A stretch of 64,000 nt of DNA, from the NCBI RefSeq assembly GCF_003943735.1, contig NZ_RJMV01000009.1, forward strand, positions 1-64,000. Reading direction: 5' to 3'. Origin of the DNA: Streptococcus sanguinis (GTDB lineage: Bacteria > Bacillota > Bacilli > Lactobacillales > Streptococcaceae). The notes beneath the pieces are model-generated. The model had not been told where the DNA came from. It ran no database searches and worked only from the letters and a program-made list of their open reading frames with translations. Made by a program: the position numbers and the translations under genes. Below, in pieces: positions 30,217 to 38,839 of this stretch (the first letter of the stretch is position 1; every line of letters starts with the position of its first letter).

Positions 30217-31113
30217 CTATTCTTGTCGCAGTTTTGCCAAGGTTTCTTGGAAAATGGCTGGCGCTTCAGCTGTAAATTCCAGCACTTCACCAGTTCGAGG
30301 ATGGGTAAAGCCCAGCGTTCGTGCGTGCAGAAACTGGCCGTGTCCTTTTAAAGTCTTACGTGGTCCATAGACCTCATCGCCAGCTACAGGATGTCCGATG
30401 TAGGCCATGTGAACGCGGATCTGATGAGTCCGTCCCGTTTCCAGCTGAAGCTCAACCAAGCTATAGTCACCAAAACGTTCCAAGACCTGAAAACGCGTCA
30501 GAGCAGGCTTGCCTTTAGCCGTCACAGCTTGCTTCTTGCGGTCTTTTTCACTGCGGCCAATCGGAGCCTCAATCACCCCACGGTCATTAGGCAAATTCCC
30601 ATGAACAATAGCCCAATACTTGCGTAGGGATTTCTTATCCTTAAGTTCATCAGCTAGAGCCACATGGGCTTGGTCATTTTTTGCAATCATGAGAAGCCCT
30701 GAAGTGTCCTTATCAATCCGATGGACAATCCCCGGCCGGAGGACTCCGTTGATGCCGGACAAGTCTTTGATGTAGTACATAAGGGCATTGACCAGCGTAC
30801 CACTGGTATGGCCTGCAGAAGGATGGACGACCATTCCCTGAGGTTTATTGACGACTGCTACGTCCTCATCTTGATAGACGATTTCTAGCGGAATATCCTC
30901 TGCCACATACTCAACTACTTCCGGCTCAGGCAATTCATAGGAGATGACATCGCCTTCTTTGACCGCATATTTGGCTTTTTTGGCTTGTCCATTGACCAAA
31001 ATCCGGCCGTTCTTAATCTGCTCATGAGCCAAGCTCCTTGACAAGTCTGTCAGCTCGGCAACCGCCTTGTCCAATCGCTGACCAGCTACTGAAGCATCAA
31101 TTCTTACTTCCAT
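30217..31113 (-). CDS. rluD: 23S rRNA pseudouridine synthase, RluD family
   Basis: 298 aa. Isomerises uridines in large-subunit rRNA helix 69. An S4-like domain at the N-terminus (RLDKAVAELTDLSRSLAHEQIKNGRILVNG) precedes the catalytic domain with HRIDKDTSGLLMIAKN, whose Asp is catalytic, and GRTHQIRVHMAYIGHPVAGD. Its start overlaps the end of lspA by 17 nt, so both are in the regulator-lspA-rluD operon. Confidence 0.93.
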   Translation of the reverse strand: MEVRIDASVAGQRLDKAVAELTDLSRSLAHEQIKNGRILVNGQAKKAKYAVKEGDVISYELPEPEVVEYVAEDIPLEIVYQDEDVAVVNKPQGMVVHPSAGHTSGTLVNALMYYIKDLSGINGVLRPGIVHRIDKDTSGLLMIAKNDQAHVALADELKDKKSLRKYWAIVHGNLPNDRGVIEAPIGRSEKDRKKQAVTAKGKPALTRFQVLERFGDYSLVELQLETGRTHQIRVHMAYIGHPVAGDEVYGPRKTLKGHGQFLHARTLGFTHPRTGEVLEFTAEAPAIFQETLAKLRQE

Positions 31114-31564
31114 CTTTTTCTTCCTTCAAAATCATCAGCAGTAAAATAGCTACACCAAAGGTCAGATACATATCAGCCAAATTGAAAATAGCAAAATTAA
31201 TAAAATCTAACTGAAACATGTCCACGACAAAACCTTGACGTATCCGGTCAATAAAGTTCCCCAAACCGCCAGCAATCACCAAGGTCAGCCCAGCCAGCAT
31301 CCACTTTGAGGCATTGAGGTGCTTGATGAGGTAGTAAACAGCTCCGCCGATGACCAAAAATGTCACTAAAGTAAAGAGCCATTGCTGATTTTCCAGCATG
31401 GAGAAGGCTGCGCCGGTATTCTGAAGATAGGTCAGACTCACCAGATGCGGAATTAAACTCTTGACCTGCCCCAGCTTAAAACCGCTGACAATATATAACT
31501 TAACCAGCTGGTCTACAGCAATAAGAACCAAGACTGCAAAAGGAATAATAATTTTTCTTTTCAT
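31097..31564 (-). CDS. lspA: Lipoprotein signal peptidase (SPase II)
   Basis: 155 aa with four membrane segments. Cleaves the signal peptide of diacylglyceryl-modified prolipoproteins such as the OppA-like protein in this window. Family motifs: VDQLVKLYI, TYLQNTGAAFSML, GGLGNFIDRIRQGFVVD and FNLADMYLTFG, holding the catalytic aspartates. Begins 4 nt after the stop of the LysR-type regulator. Confidence 0.96.
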   Translation of the reverse strand: MKRKIIIPFAVLVLIAVDQLVKLYIVSGFKLGQVKSLIPHLVSLTYLQNTGAAFSMLENQQWLFTLVTFLVIGGAVYYLIKHLNASKWMLAGLTLVIAGGLGNFIDRIRQGFVVDMFQLDFINFAIFNLADMYLTFGVAILLLMILKEEKDGSKN

Positions 31565-31567
31565 ACT

Positions 31568-32470
31568 TTATTTTTTCTGTGCAAAATACTCTTTCATAAC
31601 CGATACAAAGTCTTCCCCGACCTGAGTCAGCTCCACATCTTCACGCTTGACATAGACCATGTGGTTGTCCAAATTGTCACGAAGCTTGATGACAGTAATA
31701 CCATTTACACTGTTACTGTCCAAAAAGCCAGATCCGGTCGCATAAGCATCGGTTCGCTCCAAAATCCCATTCAAAGTTGCACGGTCCGTCACATTAAACA
31801 TCTGTGAGCTGGCACTGGTATCGACAAAATTCTCTGAATAATAGAGATACTCGTCCTTTTCCTGAGTGAAACGAACAGTCGGCAAGGCTGCCAAATCTTC
31901 CATGACCAACTCCTTCTTCTGAGTCAGAGGGTGATCTTCCCGCAGGTAAATATGGGTCTGAAAAGGAATCAGCTCAATTACTTCCAAGCCTAGCTTTTCC
32001 ACCCGCTGCATAATGCCCTTGGTATTCTGATTATTAAGGTAGATAATGCCGATTTCACTATGGCCTTGCGCTACTTCATCCAGAATCTGCACGGTTGTTG
32101 ACTCAAAAATCCGGAAGTTCTTATACTCTGGATAGGTCTGAGAAAATTGTGTAATCAAAGGCGGCAAAAAATCATAGTGCTGGCTGGCAATAGAGAACTC
32201 ATCACGCTCCTCCTCAGGATTGGCATATTGGTTTTGAAAGACATCAAAACCTTTGACCAAATCTTGAGCTTTTTCGTAAAACTCCATTCCTCGGCGAGTC
32301 AGAAAAGTCCCGCTGCTGGTCCGTCGAAAAATCTTGAAACCCAGCTCTTTTTCCAGATCACGGACAGAGATAGACAGACTAGGCTGGCTGACATACATTT
32401 TTTCCGCAGCTTCTCGAAAAGTCCCACTATTAGCAATGGCGACCACATAACGCAATTGTTGAATATTCAT
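31568..32470 (-). CDS. LysR-family regulator, CpsY/MtaR-like
   Basis: 300 aa from ATG of MNIQQLRYVVAIANSG, with AAGGA at SD distance; ten upstream in-frame codons are not used. N-terminal LysR helix-turn-helix (TFREAAEKMYVSQPSLSISVRDLEKELG), then a periplasmic-binding-like effector domain. Its place directly before lspA and rluD matches the streptococcal regulator called CpsY or MtaR, tied to methionine uptake and, in some species, surface stability. That identity is inferred from gene order and overall look. Extended -10 TGGTATAAT at 32504-32499. Confidence 0.88.
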   Translation of the reverse strand: MNIQQLRYVVAIANSGTFREAAEKMYVSQPSLSISVRDLEKELGFKIFRRTSSGTFLTRRGMEFYEKAQDLVKGFDVFQNQYANPEEERDEFSIASQHYDFLPPLITQFSQTYPEYKNFRIFESTTVQILDEVAQGHSEIGIIYLNNQNTKGIMQRVEKLGLEVIELIPFQTHIYLREDHPLTQKKELVMEDLAALPTVRFTQEKDEYLYYSENFVDTSASSQMFNVTDRATLNGILERTDAYATGSGFLDSNSVNGITVIKLRDNLDNHMVYVKREDVELTQVGEDFVSVMKEYFAQKK

Positions 32471-32526
32471 AACATTTTCCTTCTTTACATATCGTCTCAT
32501 TATACCATAAACAAAGGCAGAACAAA

Positions 32527-32554
32527 AGAAACCAGCTGTAAGAAGCCAGTTTCT
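32527..32554 (-). terminator. Intrinsic terminator after the tandem GNAT gene
   Basis: 11-bp arms with two G-U pairs (32527-32537 / 32544-32554), located between the GNAT stop at 32590 and the LysR promoter. Confidence 0.65.
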
Positions 32555-32589
32555 CTTTTTAAGTTAATGAGCAATCTGAGACAAATTTG

Positions 32590-33447
32590 CTATTTTTCTT
32601 TCAGATAGACAACCTCTGTCATCTCTTTGAAGCCTAGCTTTTTATAGAGTTTCAAAGCTCGAGTATTCTGCTTTTCTACGACAATCTGAAACTCCTGTCC
32701 ATTGAGCTCATTCAAATCCTGCATACTTGCAAGCAAGAGATAGCTTCCTAACCCCTGCCCCTGAAAATCTTGATAAACCGCCAAGCCAAAGAAATAATTG
32801 GTCCCAAAATCCGTATCAACCGACACAGAAGCCACAACCCGACCATCTTTCTTCAAGATATAAAGCAGACTGGAGCCACTACTTATGGATTCTTGGGCGT
32901 ATTTCAAGGCAACATCCAGGGGTGTCTCAAATACTTGGGACTGAAAGGCTGCAATCTCTTCGGCCAAGTTCAAACTCCCTAGCAAGACCTCTATCCCTTC
33001 TCTTTCTTCCAGAGGAAAAATTTGAGCAGACTGCGCTAGCCAGATTTCTGCTTCATCCTCTTGGTAATCAAATCTCCTAGCAAAATCGGGATGACCGTTC
33101 AAAAAAGCTAGCTCCGCTACATACTCAATCTCGGTCAAATTATACTTATCAGCTACTTTTGCAAAAGCTGCCAGAAGCTGATTAGCCACACCCTGACGGC
33201 GATACGTCGGCAGAACATAGAGAGAAACCTCTGCTTGACCAGGTTCGTCCGCATAGACTGATAAAAATCCGATGGTTCGGCCATCCATCTCAGCTAAGAA
33301 AAAGGCTGGCATTTCAGGATCTGCATTATAATTATTATCTAGGTAGGGCAGCCGATAGCCTCTGTCCACCTTATTACACTCTTGAACTAATTCAAATAAT
33401 ACCTGCTTTTCTTTCTCAGGTAATGCACTATAAATTCTTACTTTCAT
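32590..33447 (-). CDS. Tandem GNAT acetyltransferase
   Basis: 285 aa from the ATG of MKVRIYSALPEKEKQ. Two GNAT domains in one chain. The first has VSLYVLPTYRRQGVANQLLAAF (acetyl-CoA loop RRQGVA, about residue 90). The second has LAVYQDFQGQGLGSYLLLA (loop QGQGLG, about residue 235) and the closing NTRALKLYKKLGFKE. Both loops look intact. Substrate unknown. Its promoter region lies next to the OppA terminator; it appears monocistronic. Confidence 0.85.
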   Translation of the reverse strand: MKVRIYSALPEKEKQVLFELVQECNKVDRGYRLPYLDNNYNADPEMPAFFLAEMDGRTIGFLSVYADEPGQAEVSLYVLPTYRRQGVANQLLAAFAKVADKYNLTEIEYVAELAFLNGHPDFARRFDYQEDEAEIWLAQSAQIFPLEEREGIEVLLGSLNLAEEIAAFQSQVFETPLDVALKYAQESISSGSSLLYILKKDGRVVASVSVDTDFGTNYFFGLAVYQDFQGQGLGSYLLLASMQDLNELNGQEFQIVVEKQNTRALKLYKKLGFKEMTEVVYLKEK

Positions 33448-33508
33448 CTCTTTCACTTCCTTCCAGTATTTCTTTCTATTTTACTACAAAAACCTTAGTC
33501 AAGTCATT

Positions 33509-33534
33509 CAAAAAGAGGCTGGAAAAATCCAGCC
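33509..33534 (-). terminator. Intrinsic terminator after the OppA-like gene
   Basis: Arms GGCTGGA / TCCAGCC (33517-33523 / 33528-33534) followed by TCTTTTTG on the minus strand. Confidence 0.8.
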
Positions 33535-33558
33535 CCAATGTCGCTAAGTTAATTTTTT

Positions 33559-35520
33559 TTATTTTTCAACGTGGTCAGCAAGTTCTTCCTGGGCTTTTTT
33601 ATTTGCCGCAGTAGCTTCTTCTTTCCATTTTTTCTTAGCAGCTTCATATTCTTTGGTCGTTACAACATCCTTCTGAAGCTGAGTCAGCTTGAAGTTGTAA
33701 GCTGAACCTTTGACACCAACTGGTGAGTAGGCCTTTGTAAATGGCACTGATTTAGTAACAGACGGTGTTGCTCCTTGTGAAACAGTCGGAATAATCAAGC
33801 CGCTATCTAGCAACCAAGCTTCCGCTTCTGCATACTTTTCATAACGCAGCTGCACATCGTTGGTTTCAGCATTGGCTTCTTCCAGCATCTTAGTATATGT
33901 ATCCAAGCCAAGCTCTTTAATCTTATCATTGTCTTGACCTGGTTCAAAACCAAAGTTTTGCAAGCTTCCGCCGTTCTTGATATTGAGAGTATCAAGGTAG
34001 GTAGATGGGTCTTGGTAGTCACCAGTCCAGCCACCAGTAGACATATCATAGTCTTTCTGAGCAGCAGAGTTAGCAAAATAGGTGATATTATTAAGATCGT
34101 CTGTGCTCATCTTTTGCAGGTCAATGACGACATTTTCTGCTCCAAGAGCCGATTCGATAGACTGCTTGGTTGAGCTAGCCCATTGAACTCCAATCGTGCT
34201 AGACTGATCCACTGGCATATCTAAGTGAATTGGGAATTCAACACCCTTAGCCTGCAAGGCTTGCTTCGCTTCTGCAAATTTCGCCTTAGCCTTTTCAGGA
34301 TTATAGTAAGGGTCTTGAGCATCAGAGAGGTCAATTCCTTGCCATTGACTGCCATAGTTGACTAATTTTTCTCCAACAACAGTTCCAAAATCCTTGTCGC
34401 CAATTTGGACAAAGCTAGGCGGTACCAAGGTATTTCTCAAGACCTTAGTCGCTCCGTCTTCACCATTTCCTTGCGCACCATAAGATGTACGGTCAAAGGC
34501 AAAGTTAATAGCCTGACGGAAGTCCTTGTTCATGATTGCTTCGTTGGTCGCAGATTTTTGAGCATCTGTTGTTTTAGAAGTATGATTGTAAGACTGACGG
34601 TTGTAGTTGAAATTATAGTAATAAGAAGTAGAATCCTGCGGGCTGTATACGATATTGTCCGCATATTTCTTCTTGACTGAAGCAAAGCCAGAGCTATTCG
34701 GATAGAGACGAGCTGTGCTGTAAACGCCATCGCTGAAGTTACGAATCAGCGCTTCCTGATCATTTCCATCATAGTAGGTCAGCTTGATGCTATCCAGAGT
34801 GACATTGTCTTTATCGTAGTAGTTTTGGTTCTTGACAAATTCCATCACAGACTTGGAAGTCAGAGATTTGAGCAGGTAAGGACCATTATAAAGGATGCTA
34901 GATGGCTTGACAGAGCCAAAATTGCTTCCTTCTGCTTTCAGAAACTCTTCGTTGACTGGGAAGAGAATTGTGCTGGTTGTTTTAGAGTTCCAGTAAGGCT
35001 CAGGGCGGGTCAGAGTATATTGCAGGGTATGGTCGTCAATAGCCTTGACACCAACATTGTCAAAATTCTTATCTTCACCCTTGATATAAGCATCCAAGCC
35101 CTTCACAGAGTCCTGAACTAGATAAATAGCTTCAGAATTTTCATCCGCTGCATACTTCAAGCCAGTCACAAAGTCCTGAGCTTTTACTTCTGCATATTCT
35201 TCACCATCGGATGTGTACCATTTAGCATCATCACGCAGCTTATAAGTATAGGTCAGACCGTCCTTAGAAACTGTCCATGACTTGGCGATAGAGGGAACCA
35301 GATTTCCGTACTCGTCATTTTCAAAAAGTCCATCGACCAGGTTGGAAATGACATCATTTGTCGTTGTACGGTTTGTAGCAAGATAGTTCAAGCTGTCAGG
35401 GTCTGAACTATAAACGTAAGTATAATTATTTGTGCTAGATGAAGACTGGCTACAAGCCGTTAGAAATAGCCCGGCACTCAGTGCAACTCCAGTCGCAATC
35501 AGCCACTTTGATGCTTTCAT
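33559..35520 (-). CDS. Oligopeptide-binding lipoprotein (AliA/AliB/AmiA type)
   Basis: 653 aa. Signal peptide with lipobox LTAC, modified Cys at residue 23. It is an extracytoplasmic solute-binding protein of family 5, which captures peptides for an Ami/Opp ABC importer. Family traits: YTYVYSSDPDSLNYLATNRT near the mature N-terminus, YTYKLRDDAKWYTSDGEEYAEVKAQDFVTGLKYA (spread over about 100-140), MNKDFRQAINFAFDR, and the Lys/Glu-rich C-terminus typical of streptococcal AliA/Hpp proteins. No permease or ATPase is adjacent, so it is an orphan receptor that presumably uses the Ami transporter elsewhere. These receptors can also sense peptides from neighbours. Confidence 0.92.
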   Translation of the reverse strand: MKASKWLIATGVALSAGLFLTACSQSSSSTNNYTYVYSSDPDSLNYLATNRTTTNDVISNLVDGLFENDEYGNLVPSIAKSWTVSKDGLTYTYKLRDDAKWYTSDGEEYAEVKAQDFVTGLKYAADENSEAIYLVQDSVKGLDAYIKGEDKNFDNVGVKAIDDHTLQYTLTRPEPYWNSKTTSTILFPVNEEFLKAEGSNFGSVKPSSILYNGPYLLKSLTSKSVMEFVKNQNYYDKDNVTLDSIKLTYYDGNDQEALIRNFSDGVYSTARLYPNSSGFASVKKKYADNIVYSPQDSTSYYYNFNYNRQSYNHTSKTTDAQKSATNEAIMNKDFRQAINFAFDRTSYGAQGNGEDGATKVLRNTLVPPSFVQIGDKDFGTVVGEKLVNYGSQWQGIDLSDAQDPYYNPEKAKAKFAEAKQALQAKGVEFPIHLDMPVDQSSTIGVQWASSTKQSIESALGAENVVIDLQKMSTDDLNNITYFANSAAQKDYDMSTGGWTGDYQDPSTYLDTLNIKNGGSLQNFGFEPGQDNDKIKELGLDTYTKMLEEANAETNDVQLRYEKYAEAEAWLLDSGLIIPTVSQGATPSVTKSVPFTKAYSPVGVKGSAYNFKLTQLQKDVVTTKEYEAAKKKWKEEATAANKKAQEELADHVEK

Positions 35521-35561
35521 GGATAGAACCTCCTTTGATGTTACATTTTATAACATGAACT

Positions 35562-35590
35562 ATTATACCAAAAAGCGTATAAAAAGTAAA
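35562..35590 (-). promoter_or_regulatory. Promoter of the OppA-like gene
   Basis: TTTACT (35590-35585), 17-nt spacer, TATAAT (35567-35562) with TGG directly before it (extended -10). Confidence 0.65.
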
Positions 35591-35687
35591 TAGTAAACCG
35601 ATGACAGTTGAGTAAAATATTCAAGCCTACGTATTTTTAGAAAACTCGCAAAGCTCTCTGCTGCAGCATTCCTACAAAATTCCAAGT

Positions 35688-35740
35688 AAAAAAGAAGAAT
35701 CCGCTTTTACTGCAAACTTGCTTTGGATTCTTCCTTTTTG
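35688..35740 (-). terminator. Terminator after the GH3 gene
   Basis: Hairpin with AAGGAAGAATCC and GGATTCTTCTTTTTT arms on the minus strand and a longer loop, 65 nt past the stop codon. Confidence 0.65.
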
Positions 35741-35804
35741 TTATTTTATCAAGAATGATTAGAACTGTGAGCTCTTCAACACTGCTCGCTCATTCTTTTA
35801 TTCC

Positions 35805-38597
35805 TTATAGTCTGCGAGAAGACAAGTCATACAGATAGACAGCCCCAAACAAGAACAAGGCACCCAGCAAGACTAAGAACAAACTGTTGCTGTCTCCTGT
35901 TTTTGGAAGCTGATTAAACTGTGCAGCCTGCTGACTTAGCTGCCGACGAGAACTTACAGGTTGAACAGAACTCAAACTCAACTGAGGAGGAGTTTGTTGG
36001 CCTGGAATCGTGTTCTGCCCAGCTGCAGCAATCTGAACAAGCTCCTTGTAATAACCTTCTCCCATGCTGAATTCTCTGTCTTGACTGTCAATCAAGGTTA
36101 GGGAAAGCACTGGACTGAACTGACCTTCTACTAAACCTTTCAAGCTGATCTCAACCGGATTGGTATCATTGGCTTTTTTAGAAATCAAAACAGTATCACC
36201 AGAGATGGTATAGTCTTGACTTGGTAGGATGCTAAAATGCTGAGTATCCATCTTAAGGGCAAGACGGTAGTCATTTTTTTCTAAACCGTTTAGTCCACTC
36301 AGGGTAACGGTAGCTGTAAAAGGCTGATCTAGCCGAGCAGATGAAGGGATATTCACCTTTATATCCTTAACTGGATCGGTATAAAAGAGACCATGCCCTA
36401 TAGGATAGGCCACCTCTGTCTCAGACATGATACCATCCTTGATGCGCGGCACATTTACTGGTAACTTCCCAACATGATTTTGACCATTGAAAATGACTTC
36501 CACACCTGCTGGGATATTAGGACCGAAGGCGTTGTCAGGCTTCAGAGACTCTGTTGGATCCATGCCCTTGTTTCCATAAACTGCTACAATAGCCTTGGCA
36601 TTAGGGTAATTCGCTACATCATAAGGTTTAGAAATGCTCATGATAGCTGCTTGTTTTCCAGTTGCGTTTGCATAGTCCACGACTTCTGTCGGAACTCTTG
36701 TCAGCCAGAAATCGCTGGCTAGTTGAGATTGACGTCCAATTTCAGAGATTAAGACAAGGTGTGTCGCTTGGTCAATCTTTCCTTTCAAATCTTCTAACTT
36801 GGTTGTTTTGTTGTAGTTTAGCGCTTCGTATGTGACACCTGCTGGAATCACTCCGTCCGCTATCAGACGCTTGACACCCAGCTCTAGTCCAGGCACTTCA
36901 TCGTCATAAGCCGCGAGTAGCAAAATCCTGTCGCCAGATTTGACCTTAAAGGGCAGAACAGTATCTTCGTTTTTAACTACCGTCACTGCACTAGCAGCGA
37001 TTTTTCTCTCGGTATCTCTGTTTAGCTCTGATCCAACAGTTGCTTCAGCCTTAGCTTGGGTACGCTCAGATGGGTCAAAGTCTAAAATACCCCGTTTTTC
37101 TTTTAGATTCAAGATGCGAGTCACTGACTCATCCAATCTGCTGACTGGAATATCGCCTCTCTGAACTGCCTGCTCAATATCATTGATAATCTTATCGATT
37201 TTAGCTAAATCACTCTTGCTACGTAAGACAGTTGGCATCAGCACCACATCTACACCAGACTTGATTGCCATGATGGCTGCTTCGGATTCTCCGAAGTTTT
37301 TGGCAATCGCATCCATGCCCATAGCATCAGATACTACTACACCCTTGTAGCCAAACTTCTTGCGAACAATACCAGTAATAATGTCATCAGACAAGGTAGC
37401 AGGGATATAGATGGTTTCCCCAGTTTGTTTAGATATAACCGTGTCTTTTTCAATCTGAGGATACTGAATATGGGCTGTCATCAGCATATCAGCGTTTTTG
37501 TCAATGGCAGCCTTGAAAGGAAGCAACTCCAGTGCTTCTAACTCTGCATAGGACTTATCTACCAGAGGCAGACCAGTATGAGAATCTACCGCCGTATCAC
37601 CATGCCCAGGGAAATGCTTAGCCGCTACTGCAACATTGTATTTCTGAATCCCCTCCATCATAGCCGTTCCCAAACGGGCAACCACCTTAGGATCAGAAGA
37701 GAAGGAACGCAACCCAATAACTGGATTCTGTGGATTATTATTTGTATCAAAAACAGGAGCAAAGTTGACATTCAAACCTAGAGCTGATAGCTCCCGTCCG
37801 ATAATTTGACCTGCTTGATTAGCTAACTCTGGATCTCGCGTCGCGCCAACTGCCATATTGCCTGGAAGAGCAGTCCCGCTGCCCAAACGATAGACAATAC
37901 CACCTTCTTGGTCAATAGCGAGCAAGAGCGGCAACTTGCCATTATTAGCTTGGTTACTGATAGCTGCTTGCTGCAGGGCCTGCGTCAAGGCCAAGGTTTG
38001 AGCAGTTCCTTTCACATTCTCAGCAAAAAGAATAACTCCGCCAAAGTCGTATTTATCAACCGCTTCTGCCACTTCTTTATTAAGCTCCGTCATATCGGAC
38101 TGGGCGGCTTGACCCTCTTGCTGCCATTTTCTGAAGTCTGGCATCAGCATCTGGGTAATCTTCTGACGAAGCGTCATATCCGCCACAAGCTGCTGCACTC
38201 TCTTAGAAGCCGGCGGCGCATCAGTCTCAGCCTGACCTTGATCTTGATTAGCACCTGAGGAAGCTTCTACAGCCTGGACAGTCGCTAGTTTGGCAGAATT
38301 ATCCACCGAATTTTCCGCATTGACAGCTTGGGTTGAAACAGCCGTTTCAGTAGCTGCAACTGCCGGAGTATCAGAAACTGGCAGAGCTTTTGCAGCAATC
38401 TGACTATCCTGTCTTGGCGTGCCACTAGCTCCTACACCACTATCAGAAGAGTCCAATACAACTGCAGCACTTGCTTGTTCAGACTGGTTAGCAGATTCCG
38501 GTGGCTGATTAACCGTATCTGCCTTTATAGCTCCCAATGGCCAAAAAACCAGCAATGACAAGGCAAGCGCCAATAGCAATTTATACCTTTTCATCAT
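35805..38597 (-). CDS. LPXTG-anchored GH3 beta-N-acetylhexosaminidase
   Basis: 930 aa from MMKRYKLLLALALSLLV, which has GGAG 7 nt upstream; further upstream codons run into the ribosome site. Signal peptide (1-26), a Ser/Ala/Gln-rich spacer to about 130, then a GH3 catalytic domain of the NagZ type: LLLAIDQEGGIV (near 229), KHFPGHGDTAVDSHTGLP (near 327; the His serves as acid/base in NagZ-type enzymes) and VVSDAMGMDAI (near 423; nucleophile Asp). A GH3 C-terminal domain and a beta-sandwich follow. Sortase signal LPKTG near residue 896 with hydrophobic tail and RR end. NagZ is usually cytoplasmic, so wall anchoring suggests attack on host glycans or amino-sugar polymers outside the cell (inference). 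A cre site overlaps its promoter. Confidence 0.9.
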   Translation of the reverse strand: MMKRYKLLLALALSLLVFWPLGAIKADTVNQPPESANQSEQASAAVVLDSSDSGVGASGTPRQDSQIAAKALPVSDTPAVAATETAVSTQAVNAENSVDNSAKLATVQAVEASSGANQDQGQAETDAPPASKRVQQLVADMTLRQKITQMLMPDFRKWQQEGQAAQSDMTELNKEVAEAVDKYDFGGVILFAENVKGTAQTLALTQALQQAAISNQANNGKLPLLLAIDQEGGIVYRLGSGTALPGNMAVGATRDPELANQAGQIIGRELSALGLNVNFAPVFDTNNNPQNPVIGLRSFSSDPKVVARLGTAMMEGIQKYNVAVAAKHFPGHGDTAVDSHTGLPLVDKSYAELEALELLPFKAAIDKNADMLMTAHIQYPQIEKDTVISKQTGETIYIPATLSDDIITGIVRKKFGYKGVVVSDAMGMDAIAKNFGESEAAIMAIKSGVDVVLMPTVLRSKSDLAKIDKIINDIEQAVQRGDIPVSRLDESVTRILNLKEKRGILDFDPSERTQAKAEATVGSELNRDTERKIAASAVTVVKNEDTVLPFKVKSGDRILLLAAYDDEVPGLELGVKRLIADGVIPAGVTYEALNYNKTTKLEDLKGKIDQATHLVLISEIGRQSQLASDFWLTRVPTEVVDYANATGKQAAIMSISKPYDVANYPNAKAIVAVYGNKGMDPTESLKPDNAFGPNIPAGVEVIFNGQNHVGKLPVNVPRIKDGIMSETEVAYPIGHGLFYTDPVKDIKVNIPSSARLDQPFTATVTLSGLNGLEKNDYRLALKMDTQHFSILPSQDYTISGDTVLISKKANDTNPVEISLKGLVEGQFSPVLSLTLIDSQDREFSMGEGYYKELVQIAAAGQNTIPGQQTPPQLSLSSVQPVSSRRQLSQQAAQFNQLPKTGDSNSLFLVLLGALFLFGAVYLYDLSSRRL

Positions 38598-38621
38598 AGG
38601 CATTCTCCTTTCATCCCTATA

Positions 38622-38650
38622 ATAATAGCACAAAAAACGATGTTTGTAAA
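38622..38650 (-). promoter_or_regulatory. Promoter of the GH3 gene
   Basis: TTTACA (38650-38645), 17-nt spacer, TATTAT (38627-38622) with TGC directly before it. The -35 box lies inside the cre palindrome. Confidence 0.65.
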
Positions 38651-38658
38651 CGTTTACA
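38645..38658. promoter_or_regulatory. cre site (CcpA operator)
   Basis: TGTAAACGTTTACA is a perfect 14-bp palindrome and a full match to the cre consensus. It covers the -35 of the GH3 promoter, so CcpA should repress the hexosaminidase when preferred sugar is present. It also lies about 180 bp upstream of the divergent glucan-binding-repeat gene. Confidence 0.8.
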
Positions 38659-38780
38659 TATTATCTAATGATTGTTCGTTTTTATCACCAATTAGTAATA
38701 CAATCTCTATAAAAATGAAATAGTATTACAATATTATAGAAATGTTACAGAGGTATAATTTTATAGAAATAACATAACCT

Positions 38781-38821
38781 AACTGTTAAAAATGAGATTC
38801 TTTAATCTTATACTAACAGTT
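38781..38821 (+). promoter_or_regulatory. Inverted repeat framing a possible promoter
   Basis: Arms AACTGTTA (38781-38788) and TAACAGTT (38814-38821). Between and across them lies a possible promoter, TTAAAA (38786-38791), 17-nt spacer, TATACT (38809-38814). The repeat could be a repressor or activator site, or a hairpin just before the ribosome site AAAGGA (38828-38833). A separate TATAAT at 38754 is an alternative -10. Confidence 0.4.
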
Positions 38822-38839
38822 GCATAGAAAGGATTTGCT

